Assembly (NCBI RefSeq): GCF_963678635.1
Contig: NC_087066.1
Span: forward strand, 3,286,485-3,348,484
DNA: 62,000 nucleotides
Direction of reading: 5' to 3'
Source of the DNA: Symsagittifera roscoffensis
Taxonomy: Eukaryota > Xenacoelomorpha > Acoela > Convolutidae
In this document: positions 11,991 to 24,860 of the stretch, piece after piece
How positions within the stretch are numbered: position 1 is the first letter of the stretch
How the letters are laid out: every line of letters begins with the position of its first letter
The notes under the pieces: model-generated
The model's input: the letters and a program-made list of their open reading frames with translations, nothing else
The model's database searches: none
Told to the model about the DNA's origin: nothing
Program-made: the position numbers and the translations under genes

Positions 11991-12451
11991 GAGGTTAAAC
12001 ATTTGTTTGTGTAATTGAATTTTTGGTAATCTAACTTTTATTGAACTCGTTTGCTGAATATGCTTGCTGTAAGAGAAACGTGTCACTTCAGTTTTTACAA
12101 CACAGCAATATAATTTGATTCCTTTTTTCAAATGATTGTTTTGGATTGCTTAGAAACATTTTTCTCAAATTGGGTTAGATTTCGATTAGTTTGACAGAAT
12201 GAACAATTCTTATAAAATAAAAAATTGTATCATTTATTGTGAACAATTTAAAAAATACATGCTTAGTAGCGATTCATCAGACCCTTTTAATTTAATGATT
12301 TTTGAATAAGTTGACCCAATTAAGAAGTAGTATTACAGTTCTCTGCTGTGAGTTCAATTATTTATTATTAGTTGCCAAAGAATGGAAATTAATTTTGCCT
12401 AGGTTTGGTTTTTGATGATTGTTTTAACCTCGATTCAACTTCTTTCAATAA
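11991..12451. other. AT-rich spacer between LTR-like copies
   Basis: No gene or recognisable repeat was seen in this spacer. Confidence 0.4.
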
Positions 12452-14863
12452 ACAAGGATAGCCGGTTATGTGCAAAAATCACACAATGTGCGACCATAGT
12501 CTTCAAAAAATACAACAATTTTTTTCTCAGTTAACTGTCATTTTTTTTGGTGTGGTGTGATTAAAGGAGCAGAAAAAAATAGAGACAAGGTATATTCGAG
12601 AGTCATACTAAAATAAGCGGATTAAAAAAAGTTTTTAGAGAAAAGGTACTTGGAAAACGAAACAAAAGATCAAAAAAATGTTTTCGAAATTTTTTCAATT
12701 TTTGCAGTTTTTTGAAAAATTGAAATTTTTGACTCCAAAAACGAGCTAAAATACTCAAAATAAAATAACCTTACTCCAATACAACTAAATTTTTACGTTT
12801 TAAATTAGTCTTTTGTATGCTTTTAACAATTAAAACAAAAATGCTCGCTCGCTTTATTCGCTCTAAAGCTTTTTACGCTCGAATCACGACTGTTTGCGCT
12901 TTAATTTGATATATCATTCAACCAAGTCCGATGATTGTTTGTTTTACCTAATTTTTAGTGGAAAACAAAAAGAAAAAAACACTAAAACAGACCCGAATAC
13001 AAAGTTCCTCCAAAAAAAGGAATTTAAATTTTAATTTCTCAGCGATATAAGAAACTACGTAATGATCCAGTTTTTCGAATTGGATGAAGTTCATAAAATT
13101 TTTTTTTATAATTTACGGACGATATATATAAACATGCATATGTACTGATTTACTGTCTTTAGTTAAATTTGATAGGGAACAGCGTTCACTTCAGTTTTAA
13201 GAAACTTCGACTTCAACTTTTTGTTTTTTTAATTTATCAAAAAACAGTTGAAAAGCGAAGTGAAGTTTTACTTTTTTAGATTTCTTTCCGTGGTTTTTCA
13301 AGTTTTCGTTTCCTTTTTAAATGGTTCGAATCACGATTGTTTGCGCTCCAATTTGATATATCATTCAACCAAGTCCGATGATTGTTTGTTTTACCTGATT
13401 TTGAGTGGGAAACAAAAAGAAGTAAAAACTAAAACAGACCCGAATACAAAGTTCCTCCCCCTTTTCAATTGTTGGAACAAATAATGAGGATGAAAAACTT
13501 TATCCAATGAACCAATTTTTTTTCTACGAAGGCGACTTCTTACATATCATAAGAGATGATAAGAAGAATTCATTTGGTGGAATTTTTTGATCAAGTTCTG
13601 AGTTGAAAACTTTTATCTTTTTTTCTACCTCTGCTTTTCAAATTTACGAGATCGAATGATTACTTTGACGAAAAAACTTCGTTTTCAAGGAAACATTAAG
13701 AAAAATGGTCAATTTTTTCAATTTTTGGTCTGCAACCTCAAAAATAACATACGGAGAAAAATAAAAACATGAAAATTTTTGATATAATTTTTTCAAATTT
13801 TCGACTAACAGTTTTCCGCAGTTAATTTCGCTCAGATCATTTCAAGGCTACACATATTTTCTAAGCAAACAAGTAAATTTCTTTGACAAAAAATGCTATT
13901 CATACGATTCTGTTCTATGGAAATGAGTTTATTACACTAATTTAACGTACAGATTAGCTTGCAAAAATTCTACAGATAAAGCGAATTTTTGCCATATCAA
14001 CTCGCGCTTCACATGAAATTATAAACAAAGTGACAACTTCTAAATTTTTTTCATGTTTTTTTTTGTTTTCTCGTTTGTTTTAACCTTTTTGCACAATTTG
14101 ATTTATTGTGGCTGGACGTTTAGTTGGAAGGCGGTGGAATAGACATAAATGTTTTTTCGAAAAAATTCAGAATAATTTTTAAAAACTGTCTCGGAAAAGT
14201 CAGTTTTCGGTAGGAAAATATCACAACTGATTTTTACAAAAATTTGTATTGACCCGGTTTCTTAATTTGGATAGTTTTTTTTATCAAAAAATCTATATTA
14301 ATAAAAGTTGCCCAAACCCAAAAAAGGGTCTTTTTTCCTTTGAAACTTGAATTTTTTGATTTAAAAGTCAGTAATTGACACTGTTTGACAGTTAGTCGAT
14401 TTCGTGGAAATTGTTCATTCTAGTGCAAAATTGGGTCCAGCTCAAACAAGTTTTTATTAAGGTGAGCTCTAGATTATTTTTCTATTGCTTTTGTTTGTTT
14501 CGGTTATATCCTTGAGTTTAGTAGTTTTACTTTTTTGTTCTATGGCAACTAGATTTGATTTTAACGTTGAAAAAACATTTTGATATCCCGTTGAAGCTGA
14601 ATAAACCGAAGTGAATCAAAACTACCTAAAAACTTTTGTAAAAGATTTTTTTGATGGAAAAAGCCTACCGCACAGTTTTAAAATGCTTTTTCACTATAGT
14701 AAGAAAACTTTTTTTGCCAGAATATTGGAAAGCATTCGAAAAGATAATTTTTTTCTAAATTTAGTTCCAAAACATATTTACGCTTTCTTTCATGACCAAT
14801 TTTTTTACGCTTTATTTACGGACCAACAGACTGTTACATACCTTCAATGAGCACAATTCTACA
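12452..14863 (+). mobile_element. Ty3/Gypsy LTR-like segment, copy 1
   Basis: A segment of about 2.4 kb ending in ...TTCTACA directly before a primer-binding site (14864). Two further, very similar but 5'-truncated copies follow at 14881 and 19767. Within each copy a block of about 135 bp (GGTTCGAATCACGA-type start, CAAGTCCGATGATTGTTTG core) occurs twice, about 435 bp apart. Everything upstream of the primer site may be LTR, or LTR plus inserted sequence; the true 5' boundary is uncertain. Confidence 0.6.
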
Positions 14864-14873
14864 TGGCGCAGTC
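14864..14873 (+). other. primer-binding site 1 (tRNA-Ser type)
   Basis: TGGCGCAGTC directly follows the CA end of the LTR-like copy. Its complement matches the CCA-tailed 3' end GACTGCGCCA found in many tRNA-Ser, a primer used by Ty3/Gypsy elements such as Drosophila 17.6 and 297. Here the site is followed after only 7 nt by the next LTR-like copy, so it is orphaned. Confidence 0.7.
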
Positions 14874-14880
14874 ACAAACA

Positions 14881-17054
14881 AATTTTTTCAATTTTTGCAG
14901 TTTTTTGAAAAATTGAAACTTTTGACTCCAAAAACGAGCTAAAATACTCAAAATAAAATAACCTTACTCCAATACAACTAATTTTTTACGTTTTAAATTA
15001 GGCTTTTGTATGCTTTTAACAATTAAAACAAAAATGCTCGCTCGCTTTATTCGCTCGAAAGCTTTTTACGCTCGAATCACGACTGTTTGCGCTTTAATTT
15101 GATATATCATTCAACCAAGTCCGATGATTGTTTGTTTTACCTAATTTTGAGTGGAAAACAAAAAGAAAAAAAACACTAAAACAGACCCGAATACAAAGTT
15201 CCTCCAAAAAAAGGAATTTAAATTTTAATTTCTCAGCGATATAAGAAACTACGTAATGATCCAGTTTTTCGAATTGGATGAAGTTCATAATTTTTTTTTT
15301 ATAATTTACGGACGATATATATAAACATGCATATGTACTGATTTACTGTCTTTAGTTAAATTTGATAGGGAACAGCGTTTACTTCAGTTTTAAGGAGCTT
15401 CGAATTCAACTTTTTGCTTTTAATTTATCAAAAAACAGTTGAAAAGCGAAGTGAAGTTTTACTTTTCTAGATTTCTTTCCGTGGTCTTTCAGGCTTTCGT
15501 TTTCCTTTTAAATGGTTCGAATCACGATTGTTTGCCCTTCAATTTGATATATCATTCAACCAAGTCCGATGATTGTTTGTTTTACCTGATTTCGAGTGGG
15601 AAACAAAAAGAAGTAAACACTAAAACAGACCCGAATACAAAGTTCCTCCCCCTTTTCAATTGTCGGAACAAATAATGAGGATGAAAAACTTTATCCAATG
15701 AACCAATTTTTTTCTACGAAGGCGACTTCTTACACATCATAAGAGATGATAAGAAGAATTCACTTGGTGGAAATTTTTGATCAAATTCTGAGTTGAAAAC
15801 TTTTATCTTTTTTCTACCTCTGCTTTTCAAATTTACGAGATCGAATGATTACTTTGACAAAAAAAACTTCGTTTTCTAGGAAACATTAAGAAAAAATGGT
15901 CAATTTTTTCAATTTTTGGTCAGCAACTTCAAAAAAAACATACGGAGAAAAATGAAAACATGAAAATTTTTGATACAATTTTTTCAAATTTTCGACTTAC
16001 AGTTTTCCGCAGTTAATTTCGCTCAGATCATTTCAAGGCTACACATATTTTCTAAGCAAACAAGTAAATTTCTTTGACAAAAAATGCTATTCATACGATT
16101 CTGTTCTATGGAAATGAGTTTATTACACTAATTTAACGTACAGATTAGCTTGCAAAAATTCTACAGATAAAGCGAATTTTTGCCATATCAACTCGCGCTT
16201 CACATGAAATTATAAACAAAGTGACAACTTCTAAATTTTTTTCATGTTTTTTTTTGTTTTCTCGTTTGTTTTAACCTTTTTGCACAATTTGATTTATTGT
16301 GGCTGAACGTTTAGTTGGAAGGCAGTGGAATAGACATAAATGTTTTTTCGAAAAAAATTCAGAATAATTTTTAAAAACTGTCCCGGAAAAGTCAGTTTTC
16401 GGTAGGAAAATATCACAACTGATATTTACAAAAATTTGTATTGACCCGGTTTCTTAATTTGGATAGTTTTTTTATCAAAAAATCTATATTTTTAAAAGTT
16501 GCCCAAACCCAAAAAAGGGTCTTTTTTCATTTGAAACTTGAATTTTTTGATTTAAAAGTCAGTAATTGACACTGTTTGACAGTTAGTCGATTTCGTGGAA
16601 ATTGTTCATTCTAGTGCAAAATTGGTTCCAGCTCAAACGAGTTTTTATTAAGGTGAGCTCTAGATTATTTTTCTATTGCTTTTGTTTGTTTCGGTTATAT
16701 CCTTGAGTTAAGTAGTTTTACTTTTTTGTTCTATGGCAACAAGATTTGATTTTAACGTTGAAAAAACATTTTGATATCCCGTTGAAGCTGAATAAACTGA
16801 AGTGAATCAAAACTACCTAAAAACGTTTGTAAAAGATTTTTTTGATGGAAAAAATCTACCACACAGTTTTAAAATGCTTTTTCACTATAGTAAGAAAATT
16901 GTTTTTGCCAGAATATTGGAAAGCATTCGAAAAGATAATTTTTTTCTAAATTTAGTTCCAAAACATATTTACGCTTTCTTTCATGACCATTTTTTTTACG
17001 CTTTATTTACGGACCAACAGACTGTTACATACCTTCAATGAGCACAATTCTACA
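14881..17054 (+). mobile_element. Ty3/Gypsy LTR-like segment, copy 2 (5'-truncated)
   Basis: Nearly the same as copy 1 with an offset of about 2.19 kb. It starts at the position equivalent to 12688, at the shared string AATTTTTTCAATTTTTGCAG. It ends in ...TTCTACA before primer site 2. Its join to copy 1 lies just past primer site 1, so a non-homologous event fused the leader of one element to the inside of another LTR-like copy. Confidence 0.65.
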
Positions 17055-17064
17055 TGGCGCAGTC
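17055..17064 (+). other. primer-binding site 2 (tRNA-Ser type)
   Basis: TGGCGCAGTC as at 14864, here followed by the leader and gag region of internal copy 1. Confidence 0.7.
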
Positions 17065-19766
17065 ACAAACAAAATCGAGCTATCGTGGGCTTGATGTGTT
17101 TTGTAACGGGCCGACTCAAGTGGCGCCGGTACTTTGGGAATATTGAGCGCAGAGATTTCAGCTCCTTGTAATCGCCGGAGAAGAAGTCGACATTGAGGAA
17201 ATACTTGCCAAAAATGCGTTGTTTCAAAAAGTGTACTCGTTTTTTGGAGATATTAATGGACCTGAGGACCTTCAAGTGAGAAAAGATAGAATGGAACGTA
17301 ATGAAAGAGTATTGCAGGTATGGAGGGTCAAAAAAACCCGTCTGTTAGAAGATGAAAAGCGATTGTTTAAGTAGAGTACCAGGAGAGAAGCGGTTAACGA
17401 CTCAAGTCGAAGTAATTTCTGTCGTTCGGAAAACATGGACAAAGATATTTCTTTCAGATGTACCCTCGAATCAAGAATCTCGAAATTAACTTCAACAAGC
17501 TGTAGAAGTTGGCCATAGATGCTTTTATGAAGCAGCCAAAGGTTACGAAGCTTAGGTTGATTCTGCTCTGAAGATAACAACGGGAGAACGAGGGATGGAA
17601 CATTTTTACGGCGGAGCTTTTTTGTGATTTATCCCGGGTGTTTGATTTTGGTCAGAAGGAGGAGTCAATAGTTCGGGACGTGTTTGTTTTTAAAATGCGT
17701 AACGAAGAGATTCGTAGGCAGTCGTGTATGAAGATATTGCTATCATCAGATGCATTACGATTCGCAGTGGTGAGAGAGAGGTGAAACGATGTATAAGAGA
17801 GTTAGCGAAGTTCTGTCGAAGCTGTGGAGAGAAAAGTTTACCCGAAGGTGATCGAAAAACGAAGGAAACCAACAATCAGGATACATAACAAGAGAACCCG
17901 TGACCGAATTCAGGTGCCAAGGGCAAGATAAATGCCATAACTGCGGAAATTGACTGAAACGGAACCATCGAGAACATTGCCCTGCAAAAACATCATTTGT
18001 TACAATTGAGGAGATTATAAGTAGAGCATTGTAAATAATGTCACTTAACCAAATTGTTGAGTTAGGTTTTACCCATTATGAAAAGAACGTTTTTCAAGTG
18101 CAGAGAAAAACAACGAGGAGTTTGGCGGGTTTGCAATGTGTGCGGTGCAGGATAAAACCGGTAATGAAAATCGGAAATCGTTAGATTTTTAACTGGGGGA
18201 AAAGGTTGGCGTAACAAAATTTAGATAGATTGCGCTATTCCAGTGTCGTTTCTCTTGCAAACAAAAATGCACGAATTTAAGACCAGGAAAAATTTTGTTC
18301 GTTCGGTCACGAGCCATTTGACGAATGCCTTTTACAGGTCGTAAGATGATACGATCAAGATAGTTGGAAAAATTTTCGTCGATATTAGATCCGAAGGATG
18401 GCTAGCAGAAAATGTGGAATTGTTTAATACCGAGGGTGGTCAACGAGATATAATTAGCATACCGGTTAAGAACGGAGAATTAGGTTTTTTGGTTTCGGGG
18501 ATTTGCCTAACAAAATTCAATGAGTAATGGGTCCTTTGTTGGTTCACTTACCGGGATGCAGGTGTTATTGGACGACAGTCTAACTGCAGCCCGGGGTACG
18601 GAAGAACGCCACTGGAATGAAGTCAAGCAGGCGATGGAGGTTCTCGATGCAAACAAAGCGGCGGTTTATTGGAGTAAATGTAATTCCTTTGTTAAGGAAA
18701 TCAATTGGTTGAGATTTCGATTGTTCACTAAAGTAACGGTACCGATCGAACGTAAGGTTGATTCTATTGCAAGAATGAAAAGACCGGAAAATATCACCAA
18801 TATTAGGTCATTTGATACTATCTATTGTTCAGTTTTATACCAAACCTTGCAGCTAAAATGGAGCCGTTCAGGAATCTTATGAAGCAACACCCTCGTTTTG
18901 AGCGGAGCGATTCCCATGAAAAAAGTTTTCAGCTGATGAAAACTAGTGTAAGTAAATTCGTCCAATAGCATCATTTTGACCTGCAAAAACTAACTAGAGT
19001 GAAATGCGATGCTTCAAAACTGGGCCTGGGGGCTGCTATAGAACAGTTACGTTCGGATGGATGGAAACTGATTACGTACTTATTTAGCTTCTAGTATGAC
19101 GCGGAATTACTAAACAGTATAAATGCGCTAAAACTATTGGCATTTGTTTGGGCTGTGACTCCATACCAAAATTACTCTTGGCACTCCATTCAAAATCGTA
19201 ACAGATCATAAAGCATTGCTATCGTGTTTTTCCGAGAAGAAAAATACAAAAACAACTTTAACGAGGTAAGTAATTTGGGTAGTCCGACTGTTGCCGTTCC
19301 ATTACGAGATTGAACATATCCTGCGCAAAAATATGGGGTTATTGGATTATTTGTCTCGTCATCCAGTGTGGGTAACGCCACATTTGTTAGAATTGGATAA
19401 TACTTTCCTTGTAGCAAAAGTTAGTGCAATTAGTAGGCTGCTTTAACCGGCTACCAAATCAAACTTGTTTGACATATTAGAGTTTTTGAGCATATCGGCG
19501 ATACAAAATTGGAACGAGAATTACGTCATCGTAAAGAAGTTGCAGAGAAGAAACTAATTGATGCGTTTGGAATCTGTCATTCGATCAGATATGTACTGTT
19601 GGACACACGCGCATTCAACACTGCAATAAATGTACTTTGCTGAACCCCTTAAGAATACACCGCGATTTTTCAACCACTGGAAAAGGGCAGAAATCCCGTG
19701 AATTGCCAATTATTAATGTCCATGTGATTAGTTCATCAAAACAGTAGTCGGACGAAACTTCCGTAA
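17065..19766 (+). pseudogene. decayed Ty3/Gypsy internal region, copy 1 (gag to RNase H)
   Basis: A polyprotein region with many stops and frameshifts. In order: a basic and acidic gag N-terminal stretch (about 17167-17380), CCHC-type nucleocapsid cysteines (about 17925-18035), remains of the protease, the RT palm with an LDD active-site motif (about 18570) in which the usual Tyr is replaced by Leu, the RT thumb-connection (the RSFDTIY stretch corresponds to the usual RSFLGL), RNase H with a KCDAS motif (about 18993) and a degraded TDHKALL (about 19203). The N-terminal half of RT is missing through a clean deletion at 18460 relative to copy 2. The copy stops at 19766, where it is fused to an LTR-like segment, so integrase is absent. 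It is non-functional. Confidence 0.85.
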
Positions 19767-21607
19767 AATTTAAATTTTAATTTCTCAGCGATATAAAAAA
19801 CTACGAAATGATCCAGTTTTTCGAATTGGATGAAGTTCATAAAAAATATTTTTGTAATTTACGGAGGATATATATAAACATGCATATGTACTGATTTACT
19901 GTCTTTAGTTAAATTTGATAGGGAACAGCGTTTACTTCAGTTTTAAGGAGCTTCGAATTCAACTTTTTTGCTTTTAATTTATCAAAAAACAGTTGAAAAG
20001 CGAAGTGAAATTTTACTTTTCTAGATTTCTTTCCGTGGTCTTTCAGGTTTTCGTTTTCTTTTTAAATGGTTCGAATCACGATTGTTTGCCCTTCCATTTG
20101 ATATATCATTCAACCAAGTCCGATGATTGTTTGTTTTACCTGATTTTGAGTGGGAAACAAAAAGAAGTAAACTTTAAAACAGACCCGAATACAAAGTTCC
20201 TCCCCCTTTTCAATCGTCGAAACAAATAATGAGGATGAAAAACTTTATCCAATGAACCAATTTTTTTCTACGAAGGCGACTTCTTATATATCATAAGAGA
20301 TGATAAGAAGAATTCTCTTGGTGGAAATTTTTGATCAAATTCTGAGTTGAAAATTTTTATCTTTTTTCTACCTCTGCTTTTCAAATTTACGAGATCGAAT
20401 GATTACTTTGACAAAAAACACTTCGTTTTCTAGGAAACATTAAGAAAAAATGGTCAATTTTTTGATTTTTTGGTCAGCAACTTCAAAAAAAACATACGGA
20501 GAAAAATAAAAACATGAAAATTTTTGATATAATTTTTTCAAATTTTTGACTTACAGTTTTCCGCAGTTAATTTAGCTCAGATCATTTCAAGGCTACATAT
20601 ATTTTCTAAGCAAACATGTAAATTTCTTTGACAAAAAATGCTATTCATACGATTCTGTTCTATGGAAATGAGTTTACTACACTAATTTAACGTACAGATT
20701 AACTTGCAAAATTTCTACAGATAAAGCGAATTTTTGCCATATCAACTCGCGCTACACATGAAATTATGAACAAAGTGACAACTTCTAAGTTTTTTTCATG
20801 TTTTTTTTTGTTTTCTCGTTTGTTTTATCCTTTTTGCCAAATTTGATTTATTGTGGCTGGACATTTAGTTGGAAGGCAGTGGAATAGACATAAACGTTTT
20901 TTCAAAAAAAACTGAATAATTTTCAAAAACTGTCTCGAAAAAGTCCGTTTTTGGTAAGAAAATATCACAACTGATTTTTACAAAAATTTGTATTGACCCG
21001 GTTTCTTAATTTGGATAGTTTTTTATCAAAAAATCTACATTATTAAAAGTTGCCCAAACCCAAAAAAGGATCTTTTTTCCTTTGAAACTTGAAAATTTTG
21101 ATTTAAAAGTCAGTAACTGACACTGTTTGACAGTTAGTCGATTTCGTAGAAAATGTTTATTCTAGTGCATAATTGGTTCCAGCTCAAACGAGTTTTTATT
21201 AAGGTCAGCTCTAGATTGTTTTTCTATTGCCTTTGTTCGTTTCGGTTATATCCTTGAGTTTAGTAGTTTTACTTTTTTGTTTTATGGCAACTAGATTTGA
21301 TTTTAACGTTGAAAAAACATTTTGATGTCCCATTGAAGCTGAATAAACTGAAGTGAATCAAAACTACCTAAAAACATTTGTAAAAGATTTTTTAGATGGA
21401 AAAAGCCTACTGTACAGTTTTAAAATGCTTTTTCACTATAGTAAGAAAATTGTTTTTGCCAGAAAATTGGAAGGGAGTCGAAAAGATAATTTTTTTCTAA
21501 ACTTAGTTCCAAAACATAATTACGCTTTCTTTCATGACCATCTTTTTTTAACGCTTTATTTACGGACCAACAGACTGTTACATACCTTCAATGAGCACAA
21601 TTCTACA
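19767..21607 (+). mobile_element. Ty3/Gypsy LTR-like segment, copy 3 (5'-truncated)
   Basis: Aligns to copies 1 and 2 from their position equivalent to about 15217 (AATTTAAATTTTAATTTCTC) through to the TTCTACA end. It is joined upstream to the RNase H-integrase linker of internal copy 1. Confidence 0.65.
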
Positions 21608-21617
21608 TGGCGCAGTC
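21608..21617 (+). other. primer-binding site 3 (tRNA-Ser type)
   Basis: TGGCGCAGTC directly after the LTR-like copy 3 end and before internal copy 2. Confidence 0.7.
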
Positions 21618-22740
21618 ACAAACAAAATCGAGCTATCTTGGGCTTGGTGTGTTTTGTAACGGGCCGACTCAAGTGGCGTCGGTACTTTGGGAATATTGAG
21701 CGCAGAGATTTCAGCTCCTTGTAATCGCCGAAGAATATATCGACATTGAGGAAATACTTGCCAAAAATACGTTGTTTGAAAACGTGTACCCGTTTTTTGG
21801 AGAATTTAATGGAACGTAGGACCCTCACGTGAGTAAAGATAGAATGGCACGTAATGAAAGAGTAATGCAGGTATGGAGGGTCGAAAAAACCCATCTGTTA
21901 GAAGATGAAAAGCGATTGTTTAAGGAGAGTACCAGGAGAGAAGCGGTTAACGACTCAAGTCGAAGTTATTTCTGTCGTTCGGAAAACATGGACAAAGATA
22001 TTTCTTTCAGATGTACCCTCGAATCAAGATTCTCGAAATTAACTTCAACGAGCTGTAGAAGTTGGCCATAGATGCTTTTATGAAGCAGCCAAAGGTTACA
22101 AAGCGTAGGTTAATTCTGCTCGGAAGATAACAAATGGGAGAACGAGGGATGGAACATTTTTACGGCGGAGCTTTTTTGTGATTTATCACGGGTGTTTGAT
22201 TTTGGTCAGAAGGAGGAGTCAATAGTTCGGGACGTGTTTGTTTTCAACATGCGTAACGAAGAGATTCGTAGGCAGTCGTGTATGGAGACATTGCTACCAT
22301 CAGATGCATTACGATTCGCAGTGGTGAGAGAGAGGTGAAACGATGTATAAGAGAGTTAGCGAAGTTCTGTCGAAGTTGTGGAGAGAAAAGTTTACCCGAG
22401 GGTGATCAAAAAACGAGGGAAACCAACAATCAGGATACATAACAAGAGAACCCGTGACCGAATTCAGGTGTCAAGGGCAAGATAAATGCCATAACTGCGG
22501 AAATTGACTGAAGCGGAACCATCGAGAACATTGCCCTGCAAAAAACATCATATGCTACAATTGAGGAGATTATAAGTAGAGCATTGTAAATAATGTCACT
22601 TAACCAAATTGTTGAGTTAAAACTTACCCATTATGAAAAGAACGTTTTTCAAGTGCAGAGAAAAACGACGAGGCGTTTGGCGTGTTTGCAATGTGTGCGG
22701 TGCAGGATAAAACCGGTAATGAAAATCGGAAATTGTTAGA
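21618..22740 (+). pseudogene. decayed Ty3/Gypsy gag, copy 2
   Basis: The gag part of the more complete internal copy. Visible are an acidic segment, a long charged helix-like stretch (around 21829-22070, with RKxRMxRNERVxQVWRVxK-like charge patterning), and a nucleocapsid cysteine cluster at about 22486-22600 with a CHNCG start and a second CYN-type knuckle whose next Cys codon has become a stop. Gag coats the element RNA in cytoplasmic particles. Internal stops make it non-functional. Confidence 0.75.
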
Positions 22741-23054
22741 TTTTTAACTGGGGGAAAACATTGGCGTGCCAAAATTCAGATAGATTGCGCTAGTCCAGTG
22801 TCTTTTCTCTTGGAAACAAAAAGGCACGAACTTAAGACCAGGAAAAGTTTTGTTCGTTGGGTTACGAGCCATTTGACGAATGCCTTTTACAGGTCGTAAG
22901 ATGATACGATCAAGATAGTTGGAAAAATTTTCGTCGATATTAGATCCGAAGGATGGCTAGCAGAAAATGTGGAATTGTTTAATACCGAGGGTGGTCAACG
23001 AGATATAATTAGCATTAATGCTTTATCTCACTTGGGTACGAAGTTTGAAATAAG
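22741..23054 (+). pseudogene. decayed Ty3/Gypsy protease, copy 2
   Basis: A short retropepsin-like stretch. The expected D-[ST]-G active site appears as IDCAS at about 22781-22795, so the motif is degraded. A Val/Ile-rich strand region follows, up to the linker (about 22925-23050). The assignment rests on position between gag and RT and on this motif. Confidence 0.5.
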
Positions 23055-24013
23055 TTGAAATATGGTTCAGTCAACGAGGCAGAACGGAGGGGCAACTTTT
23101 TGGAAATGAAGTATTCTCCAATTCAACGTAAACACAAAAAGTTTATTCTGCAAAAATTCAGTGACTTGTTTGAACGCAAAGAAGTGCTCAAGAACTCTGA
23201 GTTACGAACACAATTTCATGATCCGTTGCACCCAATACAGGTCTCAATTTACATATTGCCTAAGGTGGAAGAATGCATTGGTATTTTTTTAACAGAGGGT
23301 CATTTCGTCAAATTGGGAAAAAGTACAAAATATCATCTCATTTGAACGACGGTTGTAACCGCCAAACGCAATGGGTCAGCGAAAGTGATGTTAAGTTCGA
23401 AACTAATAAGTAAACTAATCTACAAAAACCGCTATCAGATGCCAAAATCTGAATGAGTTGATTGATGATTTTGTCTTAACTATTAGCGGTAATCTTGACG
23501 ATCCCATCAAGTTTTCAAAAAATGCCCTAAATACGCGTATTCCCAAATGAAACAAAGTGAAACGACTAGCCGACAATGTATTTTCAGCATCGTTTCTATA
23601 TCAGGAACATACCGGTTAAGAACGGAGAATTAGGGTTTTTGGTTTGGGGGATATGCCTAACAAAATTAATTGAGTAATGTGTCCTTTGTTGGGTCATTTG
23701 CCGGGGTGCAGGTGTTATTGGACGACAGTCTAACGGCAGCCCGCGGTACGGAAGAACGCCACTGGAATGAAGTCAAGCAGGCGATGGAGGTTCTCGATGC
23801 AAACAAAGCGGCGGTTTATTGGAGTAAATGTAATTCCTTTGTAAAGGAAATCGATTGGTTGAGATTTCGATTGTTCACTAAAGTTACGGTACCGATCGAA
23901 CGTAAGGTTGATTCTATAGCAAAAATGAAAAGACCGGAAAATATCACCGATATTAGGTCATTTGATACTATCTATTATTCATTTTATTCAATTTATACCA
24001 AACCTTGCAGCTA
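23055..24013 (+). pseudogene. decayed Ty3/Gypsy reverse transcriptase, copy 2
   Basis: RT copies element RNA into DNA. The open stretch 23055-23345 is the fingers N-terminus (polybasic, then a VKLGKS segment that corresponds to the usual I-x-P-S-x-S-P-W region). The NRYQMP motif follows near 23432, matching the DRYP[IL]P of the family. The palm motif LDD lies near 23727 with Leu in place of Tyr, followed by the SKC and RSF motifs. Frameshifts and stops are present. This copy retains 595 bp (23016-23610) that copy 1 has lost. Confidence 0.85.
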
Positions 24014-24860
24014 AAACGGAGCCGTTCAGGAATCTTATGAAACAACACCCTCGTTTTGAGCGGAGCGATTCCCATGAAAAAAGTTTTCAGCAGATGAAAA
24101 CTATTGTAAGTAAATCCGTCCAATAGCATCCTTTTGACCTGCAAAAACTAACTAGAGTGAAATGCGATGCTTCAAAACAGGGCCTGGGGGCTGCTATAGA
24201 ACAGCTACGTTCGGATGAATGGAAACTGATTCCGTACTTATTTAGCTTCTAGTATGACGCGGAATTACTAAACAGTATAAATGCGCTAAAACTATTGGCA
24301 TTTGTTTGGGCTGTGACTCCATACCAAAATTACTCGTTTGGCACTCCATTCAAAATCGTAACAGATCATAAAGCATTGTTATCGTGTTTTTCCGAGAAGA
24401 AAAATACAAAAACAACTTGAACGAGGTAAGTAAGTTGGGTAGTCCGACTGTTGCCCTTGCATTACGATATTGAACATATTCCGCGCAAAAATATGAGATT
24501 ATTGGATTATTTGTCTCGTCATCTAGTGGGGGTAACGCCACATTCGTTAGAATTGGATAACACTTTCTGTAGCAAAAGTTAGTTCAATTAGTAGGCTGCT
24601 TTAACCGGCTACCAAATCAAACTTGTTTGACATATTAGAATTATTGACCATATAGGCGATACAAAATTGGAACGAGAATTACGTCATCGTAAAGAAGTTG
24701 CAGCGAAGAAACTAATTGATGCGTTTGGAATCTGTCATTCGATCAGATATGTACTGTTGTACACACGCGCATTCAACACTGCAATAAATGTACTTTACTG
24801 AACCCCTTAAGAATACACCGCAATTTTTCAACCACTGGAAAAGGGCAGAAATCCCGTGAA
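24014..24860 (+). pseudogene. decayed Ty3/Gypsy RNase H and linker, copy 2
   Basis: RNase H removes the RNA template. The KCDAS motif (about 24160) and the GLGAAI strand are intact; the later TDHKALL (about 24362) is readable on the plus strand, followed by a degraded LDYLSRH that marks the RNase H-integrase linker. Frameshifts lie between motifs. Confidence 0.8.

Noticed and set aside
14611-14850. 79-codon frame repeated at 14611, 16802 and 21353
   Set aside because: It is conserved only because it lies in the near-identical LTR-like copies, ending just before the primer-binding site; no domain is seen.
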